Position numbers and translations under genes: made by a program
Notes under the pieces: generated by a model
Told to the model about the DNA's origin: nothing
What the model saw: the letters and a program-made list of their open reading frames with translations, nothing else
The model's database searches: none
DNA from: Psychrobacter sp. APC 3426
GTDB taxonomy: Bacteria; Pseudomonadota; Gammaproteobacteria; Pseudomonadales; Moraxellaceae
NCBI RefSeq assembly: GCF_030408035.1
Contig: NZ_JASDCF010000024.1
Coordinates: 1 to 50,549 of the forward strand
Direction: 5' to 3'
Length of the DNA: 50,549 nt
In this document: positions 1 to 7,275 of the stretch, piece by piece
How positions within the stretch are numbered: position 1 is the stretch's first letter
Layout: each line of letters opens with the position of its first letter

Positions 1-77
1 GATTTAGCAAAGAATATTTGCTGACCCTCATTAGGGTATAATCTTACTTTATGGGCTTTTAGGATTTGCTTGGTCAT
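1..77 (-). CDS. tnpB: TnpB RNA-guided nuclease, N-terminal fragment cut by window edge
   Basis: The ATG at 77-75 opens a frame encoding MTKQILKAHKVRLYPNEGQQ and continuing to the window edge. This is the conserved N-terminus of TnpB/IS1341-type proteins, also present in the complete copies at 2224-3375 and 12506-13657. Only about 25 residues are visible, so nuclease integrity cannot be judged. The fragment is partial only because the window starts here; no mutation is seen. Confidence 0.8.
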   Translation of the reverse strand, partial: MTKQILKAHKVRLYPNEGQQIFFAK

Positions 78-198
78 AAGGAGCTTGTTGTTAATTGGCG
101 TTATAATTATTAATTATAATACCATAGGGAGTAAGGGTAGTTATCAATAACGCATTCATCCCACTACTTTAGAAGTAGGGGATTTCTGCGCTGAAAAT
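1..198 (-). mobile_element. Orphan tnpB element (IS200/IS605 superfamily, IS1341-like), copy 1, left end only
   Basis: The window begins inside a third copy of the tnpB element found complete at 2134-3452 and 12416-13777. It holds the first ~25 codons of tnpB, the leader and the left-end hairpin (CTACTT/AAGTAG arms). The element probably ends at 198, because homology to the other copies stops after GTTAAA (199-204; TTTAAC on the element strand). Bases 1-60 match copy 2, while the leader from about 61 on matches copy 3 almost exactly, so this copy is a mosaic relative to the other two. The rest lies outside the window. Confidence 0.85.
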
Positions 199-216
199 GT
201 TAAAGTTTTCGAATGT

Positions 217-246
217 AAAAGGGTCAGGCCAGTTCTGACCCTTTTT
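217..246 (+). terminator. Rho-independent terminator
   Basis: GGGTCAG (221-227) pairs with CTGACCC (235-241). An A-run precedes the stem and a T-run follows it, so it could work in both directions. It separates the tnpB element end from the small gene at 308. Confidence 0.75.
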
Positions 247-307
247 ACGTTATTAGTAGATATTACTAACCTCTAATTATTAAACCTCTTCATTATTGGA
301 AAGAACC

Positions 308-685
308 ATGGTCGCCAAAACCGTCACGATAGAAAGCAAAGACTATGTCTTTAACACGCTCAAAGAAGCGCAAAAATACTATGATGCCATCGTAAAAGAG
401 CTTTATGACGCAAAGCTTACCCTGACCACGGGTCAAGACTTTGAAGATTTAAAGTGGATATACAACACCTACTGTCATTACACCAAGCAGAATTTAGATA
501 AATTAAGCAATTCTGACATTATTGGTTTTAAAGGAATCAGCACTGTCCGAGAAAAAGGCGGTCAGTATATCCCAACGGAATGCTGTGCCATCATTTTTTC
601 TGACAACAGCTCTAACCTCACTGAGGAAGAATTCTTTACCGATAAAGCCCTAAAAGAGATTGCCATCAAGCAAAATCCGCGCTAA
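308..685 (+). CDS. Small conserved protein, possibly DUF3223/DCL-like
   Basis: This is a 125-residue soluble acidic protein with no signal peptide or membrane segment. The ATG at 308 is chosen over the in-frame TTG at 296 because a GGAAAG ribosome binding site lies about 7 bases before the ATG. The centre (DFEDLKWIYNTYCHYTKQNL, then IGFKGISTVREKGGQYIPTE and CCAIIFSDNSS) resembles the DUF3223/DCL family, in which a short helical part precedes a beta-rich part ending in a conserved FS motif. The family match is from memory and tentative. No function is known. It stands alone between a mobile element and a tRNA operon, so it may be accessory DNA. A terminator lies just upstream (217-246). Confidence 0.7.
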   Translation: MVAKTVTIESKDYVFNTLKEAQKYYDAIVKELYDAKLTLTTGQDFEDLKWIYNTYCHYTKQNLDKLSNSDIIGFKGISTVREKGGQYIPTECCAIIFSDNSSNLTEEEFFTDKALKEIAIKQNPR

Positions 686-751
686 TTTAAGATGGTTAAG
701 TGACTAAATCGCTTTTTTTCGCATATTTATGCATTATTTTTAAAATAGCGG

Positions 752-780
752 TTGACAAGACTGCTCGTCTTACCTAAAAT
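752..780 (+). promoter_or_regulatory. Sigma-70 promoter of the tRNA-Ala/tRNA-Glu unit
   Basis: A consensus -35 box TTGACA (752-757) is followed after exactly 17 bases by a -10 box TAAAAT (775-780). Transcription would start near 787, about 11 bases before the tRNA-Ala 5' end. This is the best match to the sigma-70 consensus I found in the window. Confidence 0.85.
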
Positions 781-797
781 ACGCACACTCTTAGCGA

Positions 798-873
798 GGG
801 GCTATAGCTCAGTTGGTAGAGCACTTGCATGGCATGCAAGGGGTCAACGGTTCGACTCCGTTTAGCTCCACCA
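798..873 (+). tRNA. tRNA-Ala (GGC anticodon)
   Basis: A 76-base cloverleaf with an encoded CCA end. The acceptor arms GGGGCTA and TAGCTCC pair with one G-T wobble, and the T arm contains GGTTCGACTCC. The anticodon loop ATGGCAT is closed by CTTGC/GCAAG, which gives anticodon GGC (Ala). It is transcribed with the downstream tRNA-Glu from the promoter at 752-780. Confidence 0.95.
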
Positions 874-1028
874 TACTATTTATCGCAACGCTCAGTACTA
901 CTGAAACTTGATATAAATACTCGCTAGTAGGACGATATCAGCACCTAGGCAAGGCTTGCTCTATTTAATAGATAAGCACTCTGATATTGTGAAGTACCGT
1001 TGTAACCACTGGTTATAACACTCTATGC

Positions 1029-1104
1029 GTCCCCATCGTCTAGAGGCCTAGGACACCGCCCTTTCACGGCGGTAACGGGGGTTCGAATCCCCCTGGGGAC
1101 GCCA
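1029..1104 (+). tRNA. tRNA-Glu (TTC anticodon)
   Basis: A 76-base cloverleaf with an encoded CCA. The acceptor arms GTCCCCA and TGGGGAC are perfect. The anticodon loop CTTTCAC between CCGCC and GGCGG gives anticodon TTC (Glu). The T loop is GTTCGAATC. It lies 155 bases after tRNA-Ala, probably on the same transcript, which ends at the terminator at 1180-1216. Confidence 0.96.
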
Positions 1105-1179
1105 CTATTCGGCGTCACTTATTAGCACTTTTGCTTAGCATCTTCTAAGCATTCAGGTTAGACTAATAAGCGAACAATA

Positions 1180-1216
1180 AAAAATCCCAGTCATCATACG
1201 GTGACTGGGATTTTTT
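1180..1216 (+). terminator. Terminator of the tRNA operon
   Basis: ATCCCAGTCA (1184-1193) pairs perfectly with TGACTGGGAT (1202-1211) and is followed by TTTTTT. It closes the tRNA-Ala/tRNA-Glu transcript. Confidence 0.9.
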
Positions 1217-1247
1217 ATGCCTGTTATTTCTGCAGATGGCTATCAAA

Positions 1248-1390
1248 GCTATAGTCAAAATATCCTATAAACCCTACGGTATTGCTGATATCAATTTTTT
1301 GTAGCCTCTGCCTGCGCAGACACAGCAAGCAAGAAAAACTGATATCAGCAGCGCGTGATGTATCGATATTACTTTTCATTGACTGTATAT
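1248..1390 (+). repeat. Intergenic palindromic repeat, copy A (core inverted relative to copy B)
   Basis: About 142 bases align with 21993-22134 in the same orientation across both flanks, for example ATATCCTA and CTACGGTATT on the left and AGCGCGTGATGTATCGATAT on the right. Inside, perfect 10-bp inverted arms GCTGATATCA (1284-1293) and TGATATCAGC (1340-1349) enclose a 46-bp core. That core matches copy B only as its reverse complement (42 of 46 positions by eye). The core centre CTGCGCAG is itself palindromic, so the unit could form a hairpin. It lies in the 5' region of the LysE-type gene at 1477 and could affect its expression. Confidence 0.85.
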
Positions 1391-1476
1391 AAGCCCTTGG
1401 GAATATTGATAGAATGCACTCTAATGGCGCTCTATAAAATATCGAGCTTAACTGCTATCACAAGGAGGTCTTGGCT

Positions 1477-2130
1477 ATGTTTGGTATCGAGAATTATCTA
1501 GGGTTTGTCATGGCAGCCATTTTGCTAAACCTAACCCCTGGCAGTGATAGCATGTATATCATCACCCGTAGCATTTCACAGGGTAGCCGAGCAGGGTTTT
1601 ATTCTGTGTTAGGTATCATCTCAGGCATTTTAGTCCATACGTTGTTAGCAGCGCTGGGCTTGTCCATCATTTTGGCAAATTCCCCACTGGCATTTATGAT
1701 CGTCAAATATATTGGTGCTAGCTACTTATGTTATTTGGGCGTAAAAATGCTTATGAGCAAGCAGCAGCCTTTGATAGCCGAGAGTTTACAAGAAAAAGAA
1801 AAATCTTCGTTCGCTAAGACTCTAGATCATTGGCAAATATATAAACAAGGTGTACTCACCAATACCTTTAATCCAAAGGTTGCTCTATTTTTCCTCGCAT
1901 TCTTCCCGCAGTTTATCGATGCCAGTTATGCTTATAACATGGTGTCTTTCATTGTTTTAGGCCTAACCTTTGCTGTGACCGGCTTTATATGGTGCTTGTG
2001 CTTGGCATTATTGGCGTCAAAATTCAGTGAAAATCTGCGTAAAAATCCTGCGATAGAAGTGCTTTTAAATAGAGTAAGTGGTGTGGTGTTTATTGGCTTG
2101 GGGATTAAGCTGTTGACTGAGAAGGGTTAA
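1477..2130 (+). CDS. LysE/RhtB-family amino acid exporter
   Basis: A 217-residue inner-membrane protein of the LysE/RhtB superfamily, which exports amino acids or homoserine lactones by proton antiport. The family signature is near the N-terminus (LLNLTPGSDSMYIITRSISQ, with the conserved P-G-P/S-D region), followed by about six hydrophobic segments; the loop near residues 105-125 is charged. The conserved NPKVALFFLAFFPQF motif lies in the second half. The start is the ATG at 1477 behind AAGGAGGT (1462-1469); the TTG at 1471 is too close to that site. The substrate cannot be read from sequence. The stop codon is only 3 bases from the end of a tnpB element, which transcribes toward this gene from the opposite strand. 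Repeat copy A lies upstream. Confidence 0.9.
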   Translation: MFGIENYLGFVMAAILLNLTPGSDSMYIITRSISQGSRAGFYSVLGIISGILVHTLLAALGLSIILANSPLAFMIVKYIGASYLCYLGVKMLMSKQQPLIAESLQEKEKSSFAKTLDHWQIYKQGVLTNTFNPKVALFFLAFFPQFIDASYAYNMVSFIVLGLTFAVTGFIWCLCLALLASKFSENLRKNPAIEVLLNRVSGVVFIGLGIKLLTEKG

Positions 2131-2133
2131 TCA

Positions 2134-2300
2134 ATGAACTACCGACCACCTAAAGAGGTGGCGGTTTCTTAGGTAATACCTATACTTGATACGATGTTTT
2201 GTATCAGCGGTTAGGCAAATGGACTAAGCTAACCCCGTCGTACCGACGGTTTTGAGTGTTGCCAGCCTTAGTCCTTCGTTGAGGATGTTGATACTGGCGT
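2134..2300 (-). ncRNA. Predicted omega-RNA (reRNA) of tnpB copy 2
   Basis: In this superfamily the guide RNA of TnpB overlaps the 3' end of tnpB and runs to the right end of the element; the bases just beyond act as guide. Supported here by strong structure and conservation with copy 3: a hairpin at the tnpB 3' end (CCGTCG/CGACGG), one in the spacer (TTGATAC/GTATCA) and the right-end hairpin at 2146-2161. The 5' boundary is a guess. The guide would come from 2133 downward, which is the antisense of the lysE 3' end. Confidence 0.5.
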
Positions 2301-3375
2301 TTATGTCTCTATCATGCTTTTGCTGGCAACTCGGACAATTCCATGATCTCACCTGTAATGGTAGCTCAGCCTTTGTGAGTAAGTGCCCACAGCCTGAGCA
2401 GGTCTTAGACGAAGGATACCATCGGTCTACTTTGACTACCTCTTTACCGTACCATTCAGCCTTGTAGTTCAGCATGGCAGCAAAGGTTGACCATGAGCTG
2501 TCTGATATGGCTTTAGATAACTTTCTATTCTTAACCATGCCTTTGACGTTCAAGTCCTCAACAGCAATCACATCGTGGTTTTTGATGAGAGTGAATGATA
2601 GCTTATGCAGAAAGTCTTTTCGGCAATTCGTGATACGCTCGTAGACTTTGGCGACTTTGAGTTTTTGCTTTTGATAGTTGCGGCTGTCAGACAGCTTGCG
2701 TTGATTCGCTTTGGCAACGGCTCTGCGTTTGGCCAGTATTTTCTGTTCACGTGCAAGCTTGTCTTGCAGTTTAGATAGAAACTTAGGATTAGCAACTTTG
2801 CTGCCATCTGATAGGACGATAAAGTCAGTCAGTCCTAAATCAATGCCGATGTTAGAGTGAGTTTTTGGCAGTGTTGTAGCGATGGTTTCAACCAGTAAGC
2901 TGACGTAGTATTTGCCTGATGGGGTGCGGCTGATGGTGGCGCTCTTTATTAAGCCGTTTATTTTACTTGGGAGTCTAGCCTTGATGTGACCTATTTTAGG
3001 CAGTTTAACGGTGCTGTCTGTGATCGCCACTGTGCCCTTTTGGTTGTTGGTCGTATAACTATCCTTAATTCCTTTTTTCTTGAATTTTGGGAAGCCTGCG
3101 CCTTGCTTGAAAAACTTGTTATAGGCAGCTCTTAGGTTTTGCTGTACATTAGCCAGTGCCAAGCTATCGACTTCTTTAAGCCATTCAAATTCTTTTTTAT
3201 AGTGAGCAGGAGTATTTTTTAATTCGGTCTTGGTTTTTTTATAGTGCTCAATCTTATCATTAAGCATTTTATTCCAAATAAAGCGTGTGCAACCAAATGA
3301 TTTAGCAAAGAATATTTGCTGACCCTCATTAGGGTATAATCTTACTTTATGGGCTTTTAGGATTTGTTTTGGCAC
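2224..3375 (-). CDS. tnpB: TnpB RNA-guided DNA endonuclease, IS605/IS1341 type
   Basis: A 383-residue TnpB, an ancestor-like relative of Cas12 that cuts DNA matching its omega-RNA guide next to a short TAM. The RuvC active site is intact: Asp in NIGIDLG (~179), Glu in IAVEDLNVKG (~273) and Asp in KHDRDINAS (~357). The zinc ribbon has CSGCG (~326-330) and CPSC (~347-350). I set the start at a GTG (3375), which aligns exactly with the ATG of copy 3 and gives the same 383-residue length. A longer frame beginning at an ATG at 3396 is possible but has no counterpart in the other copies, because the leader of this copy has been replaced. It is transcribed toward the LysE-type gene. Confidence 0.88.
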   Translation of the reverse strand: MPKQILKAHKVRLYPNEGQQIFFAKSFGCTRFIWNKMLNDKIEHYKKTKTELKNTPAHYKKEFEWLKEVDSLALANVQQNLRAAYNKFFKQGAGFPKFKKKGIKDSYTTNNQKGTVAITDSTVKLPKIGHIKARLPSKINGLIKSATISRTPSGKYYVSLLVETIATTLPKTHSNIGIDLGLTDFIVLSDGSKVANPKFLSKLQDKLAREQKILAKRRAVAKANQRKLSDSRNYQKQKLKVAKVYERITNCRKDFLHKLSFTLIKNHDVIAVEDLNVKGMVKNRKLSKAISDSSWSTFAAMLNYKAEWYGKEVVKVDRWYPSSKTCSGCGHLLTKAELPLQVRSWNCPSCQQKHDRDINASINILNEGLRLATLKTVGTTGLA

Positions 3376-3662
3376 GAAGCTATTGTACCATATCAAAAGT
3401 CTGACGCATTCATCCCTCTACTTTAGAAGTAGGGGAATTCTGCGCTGAAAATGTTAAAAAGACACACTATCCACTCAATAGGCTTTTACAGACATAAAAC
3501 ACTCCACTATATATTGATTGACGTCCCTATTTGTAATTATAAAGGCTTGGAATACAAAAACTTAGGATTATATTCATAGTTGACGATATAGATATATTAA
3601 GTCAATATTAAAGGATAGCAGTGGTTATCAATCTTGATACCATGAAATTAAGGAGAGCACTC

Positions 3663-3998
3663 ATGAAAGCGTTTTTTATGAAAGTATTTTTCTTAGGTCT
3701 ATCTGGCTTATTAATCAGTGTCCCTGCACAGGCTGTTAGTGGTTATCAGAACGGTAACGGCACTTGTATGAAAAAAAATGGGGGCGGGCGTCTATGCTAT
3801 AAAGAAGGTAAAGGTGTTCCTCAACCTCACTGCGATGTATGGATTGAGGGCGGGTCTCACTGCGGCCGTAAAGGCATAAGCGGTAGTCAAGATGGCATAG
3901 TAGAAAGAATTTATCACAAAGAAATCTCAACAGTCAATGGTTCAAAACCTGATAACCGTAAGACAATCGATTCTAAATCAGTAGAGTCCATCCGTTAA
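3663..3998 (+). CDS. Small secreted cysteine-rich protein, function unknown
   Basis: A 111-residue precursor. The first 24 residues form a Sec signal peptide (charged start, hydrophobic run FFLGLSGLLISV, cleavage after AQA). The mature part of ~87 residues is Gly-rich and has four cysteines at 35, 45, 57 and 67, giving the symmetric pattern C-x9-C-x11-C-x9-C, so two disulfides in the periplasm are likely. The C-terminal third is polar and probably disordered. The ATG at 3663 is preferred to upstream in-frame starts because AAGGAGA lies just before it. A possible promoter is TTGACG at 3580 with a weak -10. The bidirectional terminator at 4027-4066 follows. I do not recognise the family. Confidence 0.7.
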   Translation: MKAFFMKVFFLGLSGLLISVPAQAVSGYQNGNGTCMKKNGGGRLCYKEGKGVPQPHCDVWIEGGSHCGRKGISGSQDGIVERIYHKEISTVNGSKPDNRKTIDSKSVESIR

Positions 3999-4026
3999 TC
4001 TATCAAAAGCAAGAAGCACATAATAG

Positions 4027-4066
4027 AAAAGCCCAACCCCATTTCAATAGGGGTTGGGCTTTTTGT
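4027..4066 (+). terminator. Bidirectional Rho-independent terminator
   Basis: AGCCCAACCCC (4030-4040) pairs with GGGGTTGGGCT (4050-4060), with A-run before and T-run after. It serves the secreted-protein gene (plus) and the converging acnA (minus). Confidence 0.88.
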
Positions 4067-4087
4067 CATATTAAACCTAATTAACCA

Positions 4088-6874
4088 TTACGCCGCGTTT
4101 TTACTGTCTGCAGCTAGTTGACGCAATACATAGTGCAATACGCCGCCATGACGCACATATTCGCGTTCTTTTGGCGTCTGCAGCATGACATTGACATCAA
4201 AGCTCTCCGTTGAGCCATCAGCACGTGTGGCCGTAACCTTGGCGGTTTTACTTTCCCCATTATTGAGACCGGTGATGCTAAGCACCTCAGAACCGTCTAG
4301 GTGATAAGTCTCTGCATTTTCACCGTCTTTAAAGGTCAATGGCAACACGCCCATGCCGACTAGATTTGAGCGGTGAATACGCTCAAACGAGCTGGTCAAT
4401 ACCGCTTTTACACCGAGCAAAATCGTACCCTTCGCAGCCCAGTCACGACTAGAGCCAGAACCATATTCTGCCCCGCCAAGTACCACGAGCGGACGCTTAT
4501 CTTCTTTATACTTCATCGCTGCGTCATAGATGGCCATTTCTTCGCCGTCTTTTAGCGTAGCGCTATCGCCGCTGAAATAATAAGTGTAGCCGCCCTCTTT
4601 ACCACCCATCATGGTATTTTTGATACGGATGTTGGCAAAAGTACCGCGAGTCATGACCGCATCGTTACCACGGCGTGAGCCATAGCTGTTGAAATCGGCT
4701 TCCATCACACCGCGCTCTTGCAGGTACTTACCTGCCGGTGAGCCTGCATCGATGTTACCGGCTGGTGAAATATGGTCAGTGGTGATCGAATCACCGAATA
4801 GACCCAAGATACGTGCGCCTTCGATATCGAGGATACCTTCTGGCTCCATGGTCATACCATCAAAGAACGGTGGGTTCTTAATGTACGTAGACTCTTCGCT
4901 CCATGGATACAACTGGCTGTCGGCTGAACTAATGGCGTTCCATGCTTTACTACCGTCAAACACTTCACCGTAGTTTTTGCGGAACATATCCGCATCGATA
5001 TTATTAGCAATCAACTCATTAATCTCATCCGACGTTGGCCAGATGTCTTTTAGATAAACGTCATTGCCGTCTTGATCCTGACCTAGCGGATGGGTTGTCA
5101 TATCGATATCGACGGTACCTGCCAGCGCATAAGCAACGACAAGCGGTGGTGACGCTAAGTAGCTGGCTTTCACATGTGAGTGAATGCGACCTTCAAAGTT
5201 ACGGTTACCTGATAGCACGGCAGCAGCGACCAAGTCGTTCTCCTCAATGCCTTGCTCAATACTCTCAAGCAATGGTCCTGAGTTACCAATACATGTCGTA
5301 CAGCCATAACCAACCAAATAGAAGCCTGTTTTTTCCAACTCATCCATCAGCTTGGTTTTTTCAAGATAATCGGTCACCACTTTTGAACCAGGTGCCAGCG
5401 AAGTCTTGACCCATGGCTTGGCTTTTAGACCTTTAGCAGCGGCTTTTTTCGCCACTAGGCCTGCACCAATCATTACCGCAGGGTTTGATGTGTTGGTACA
5501 TGAGGTGATCGCTGCGATGACGACTGAACCATCACGCAATTTATGGCTTGTATCATTAATATTGACGTCAGAGTAAACGTTAGGCTTAGCATACAGTCTA
5601 TCCGCTTGCTCTTGCTCGCCGCCTTCTTGGTCGAAGCGTACTTTACCTGCAACTTCTGACTTGCGATCTTTGGTCATTTTTTCTAAAGTTTCGCCAAACT
5701 TTTCGTGCATATCAGATAAGTTGATACGCTGTTGTGGCAAGTTCGGACCGGCAAGGGCTGGCTGTACCGATGATAAATCCAACTCTAGCTTACTTGAGTA
5801 AGTCGCGGCTGGCGTATCGGCATCGTGCCATAAGCCTTGCGCTTTGGCATACTTTTCAACCAATTCGATTTGCGCTTCATCACGTCCAGATAGACGCAGA
5901 TAATCAATCGCCATTTGGTCAATCGGGAAGATACCACAGGTCGCACCATACTCTGGTGACATGTTAGCAATCGTTGCACGGTCAGCGAGTGGCATGCTGT
6001 GCAAACCTTCGCCATAGAATTCGACGAACTTACCAACCACGCCATGTGCACGTAACATCTCAACGACACGTAGTACCAAATCCGTTGCGGTCACGCCTTC
6101 GGTTAATTTGCCCGTCAGCTCAAAGCCAACGACTTGTGGAATCAGCATCGATGATGGTTGACCAAGCATTGCCGCTTCCGCTTCAATACCGCCCACACCC
6201 CAACCAAGCACACCAATACCATTAATCATGGTGGTATGACTGTCCGTACCAAATACCGTATCAGGATAAGCGGTCAGCTCACCATCGACATCCGCGGCCA
6301 TGACCACGCGTGCTAGATACTCAAGGTTAACCTGATGTACGATACCGGTTGCTGGTGGTACAACCACGAAGTTTTCAAAGGCATTACGTCCCCAATGCAA
6401 GAACTCATAACGCTCATTGTTACGTTTAAATTCAATCTTTTCGTTGAGATCTAGCGCATCTTCGCGGCCGTAAGCATCAACCTGTACAGAGTGGTCAACG
6501 ACCAATTCACTAGGGATAAATGGGTTAATCTGCTCAGCACGACCACCAAGCTCAACCACTGCATCACGCATCGCTGCCAAATCAACCACCGAGGGTACAC
6601 CGGTGAAATCTTGCAGGACAACACGTGCTGGCATAAAAGCAATTTCTTTTGACGCTTCTGCGCCTGCGTCCCAATTGGCAACGGCTTCAATATGGTTTTT
6701 ACCAACAGACTGCCCATCGTCTTCGTTACGCAAAAGATTCTCTAAGACGATTTTCATGCAGAATGGCAATTTGCTGATGTTTTCGTAAGTTTTGGTCAGC
6801 TTTGGCAGGCTATAATAGGCATGCTCCTTGCCATCGACCGAAATGGTATCTTTTACATTAAAAATATCACTCAT
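4088..6874 (-). CDS. acnA: Aconitate hydratase A
   Basis: A 928-residue aconitase of the AcnA/IRP1 type that interconverts citrate and isocitrate in the TCA cycle through a labile [4Fe-4S] cluster. Cluster cysteines are at about 459 (ITSCTNTSNP) and 525/528 (GYGCTTCIGNSGPL), which fits E. coli AcnA spacing. The C-terminal swivel domain carries GLFGDSITTDHISPAG and GAEYGSGSSRDWAAKG. A charged insertion near residues 410-440 is slightly longer than in E. coli. The start is the ATG at 6874 behind AAGGAAG; the 12-residue longer frame has no support. It is monocistronic, ending at the shared terminator at 4027-4066. Confidence 0.97.
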   Translation of the reverse strand: MSDIFNVKDTISVDGKEHAYYSLPKLTKTYENISKLPFCMKIVLENLLRNEDDGQSVGKNHIEAVANWDAGAEASKEIAFMPARVVLQDFTGVPSVVDLAAMRDAVVELGGRAEQINPFIPSELVVDHSVQVDAYGREDALDLNEKIEFKRNNERYEFLHWGRNAFENFVVVPPATGIVHQVNLEYLARVVMAADVDGELTAYPDTVFGTDSHTTMINGIGVLGWGVGGIEAEAAMLGQPSSMLIPQVVGFELTGKLTEGVTATDLVLRVVEMLRAHGVVGKFVEFYGEGLHSMPLADRATIANMSPEYGATCGIFPIDQMAIDYLRLSGRDEAQIELVEKYAKAQGLWHDADTPAATYSSKLELDLSSVQPALAGPNLPQQRINLSDMHEKFGETLEKMTKDRKSEVAGKVRFDQEGGEQEQADRLYAKPNVYSDVNINDTSHKLRDGSVVIAAITSCTNTSNPAVMIGAGLVAKKAAAKGLKAKPWVKTSLAPGSKVVTDYLEKTKLMDELEKTGFYLVGYGCTTCIGNSGPLLESIEQGIEENDLVAAAVLSGNRNFEGRIHSHVKASYLASPPLVVAYALAGTVDIDMTTHPLGQDQDGNDVYLKDIWPTSDEINELIANNIDADMFRKNYGEVFDGSKAWNAISSADSQLYPWSEESTYIKNPPFFDGMTMEPEGILDIEGARILGLFGDSITTDHISPAGNIDAGSPAGKYLQERGVMEADFNSYGSRRGNDAVMTRGTFANIRIKNTMMGGKEGGYTYYFSGDSATLKDGEEMAIYDAAMKYKEDKRPLVVLGGAEYGSGSSRDWAAKGTILLGVKAVLTSSFERIHRSNLVGMGVLPLTFKDGENAETYHLDGSEVLSITGLNNGESKTAKVTATRADGSTESFDVNVMLQTPKEREYVRHGGVLHYVLRQLAADSKNAA

Positions 6875-7275
6875 GGTAGCTTCCTTATCGTTGTTATAAA
6901 TCCTGAACATAAATGGCTATGAGATAAATACTACTAAATCAATAAGCGTTTATGCTGATACTGGTGGCTAAATAGATGGTGTCTCAATTCTTATTAACTC
7001 AATCAAGCTTAATGGCCGTACTTATACCCAGCTGATAGTTGCTAAATAATAGCGAAGTACTAGTGACAGCTAAATGACATAGCCAGATGGGTTGTTAAAT
7101 TAATAAAAGTTTCATTAACGAAAGATATAAGCATATCCTTTGCGTTTAACAGTACTGTCCTTTTACCATAACAAATAAGCCGCGCTTTGTTAACGTCTAG
7201 ACGTAGGCAAATCGTGGCACAATCGTAAACGTAACAGTGGCTTAACGGTTTATTGGCAAGGTATGACATCATATG
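6875..7275. other. Intergenic region upstream of acnA
   Basis: About 400 bases between acnA and the DUF3025 gene, both on the minus strand. It should hold the acnA promoter, but no clear -35/-10 pair stands out. A 70-codon minus-strand frame (7060-7272) lacks a good ribosome site and a credible protein and is not called. A short hairpin, ATGACAT-CAT-ATGTCAT (7263-7279), overlaps the DUF3025 stop codon. Confidence 0.5.

Larger units (their letters stand above)
2134..3452 (-). mobile_element. Orphan tnpB element (IS200/IS605 superfamily, IS1341-like), copy 2, complete
   Basis: An element of about 1.32 kb containing only tnpB and no tnpA. The right end (low coordinate) carries the hairpin CCACCT-AAAG-AGGTGG (2146-2161) and probably ends at ATGAAC (2134-2139). 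The left end carries the CTACTT/AAGTAG hairpin and ends near 3452, next to GTTAAA (3453-3458), which reads TTTAAC on the element strand. Ends were set by where homology to 12416-13777 stops. There is no target duplication, as expected for single-strand transposition of this superfamily. Movement would need a TnpA supplied from elsewhere. Confidence 0.85.

Noticed and set aside
7060..7272. Minus-strand frame of 70 codons between acnA and the DUF3025 gene
   Set aside because: No convincing ribosome site, Cys-rich random composition and no recognisable fold; likely chance.
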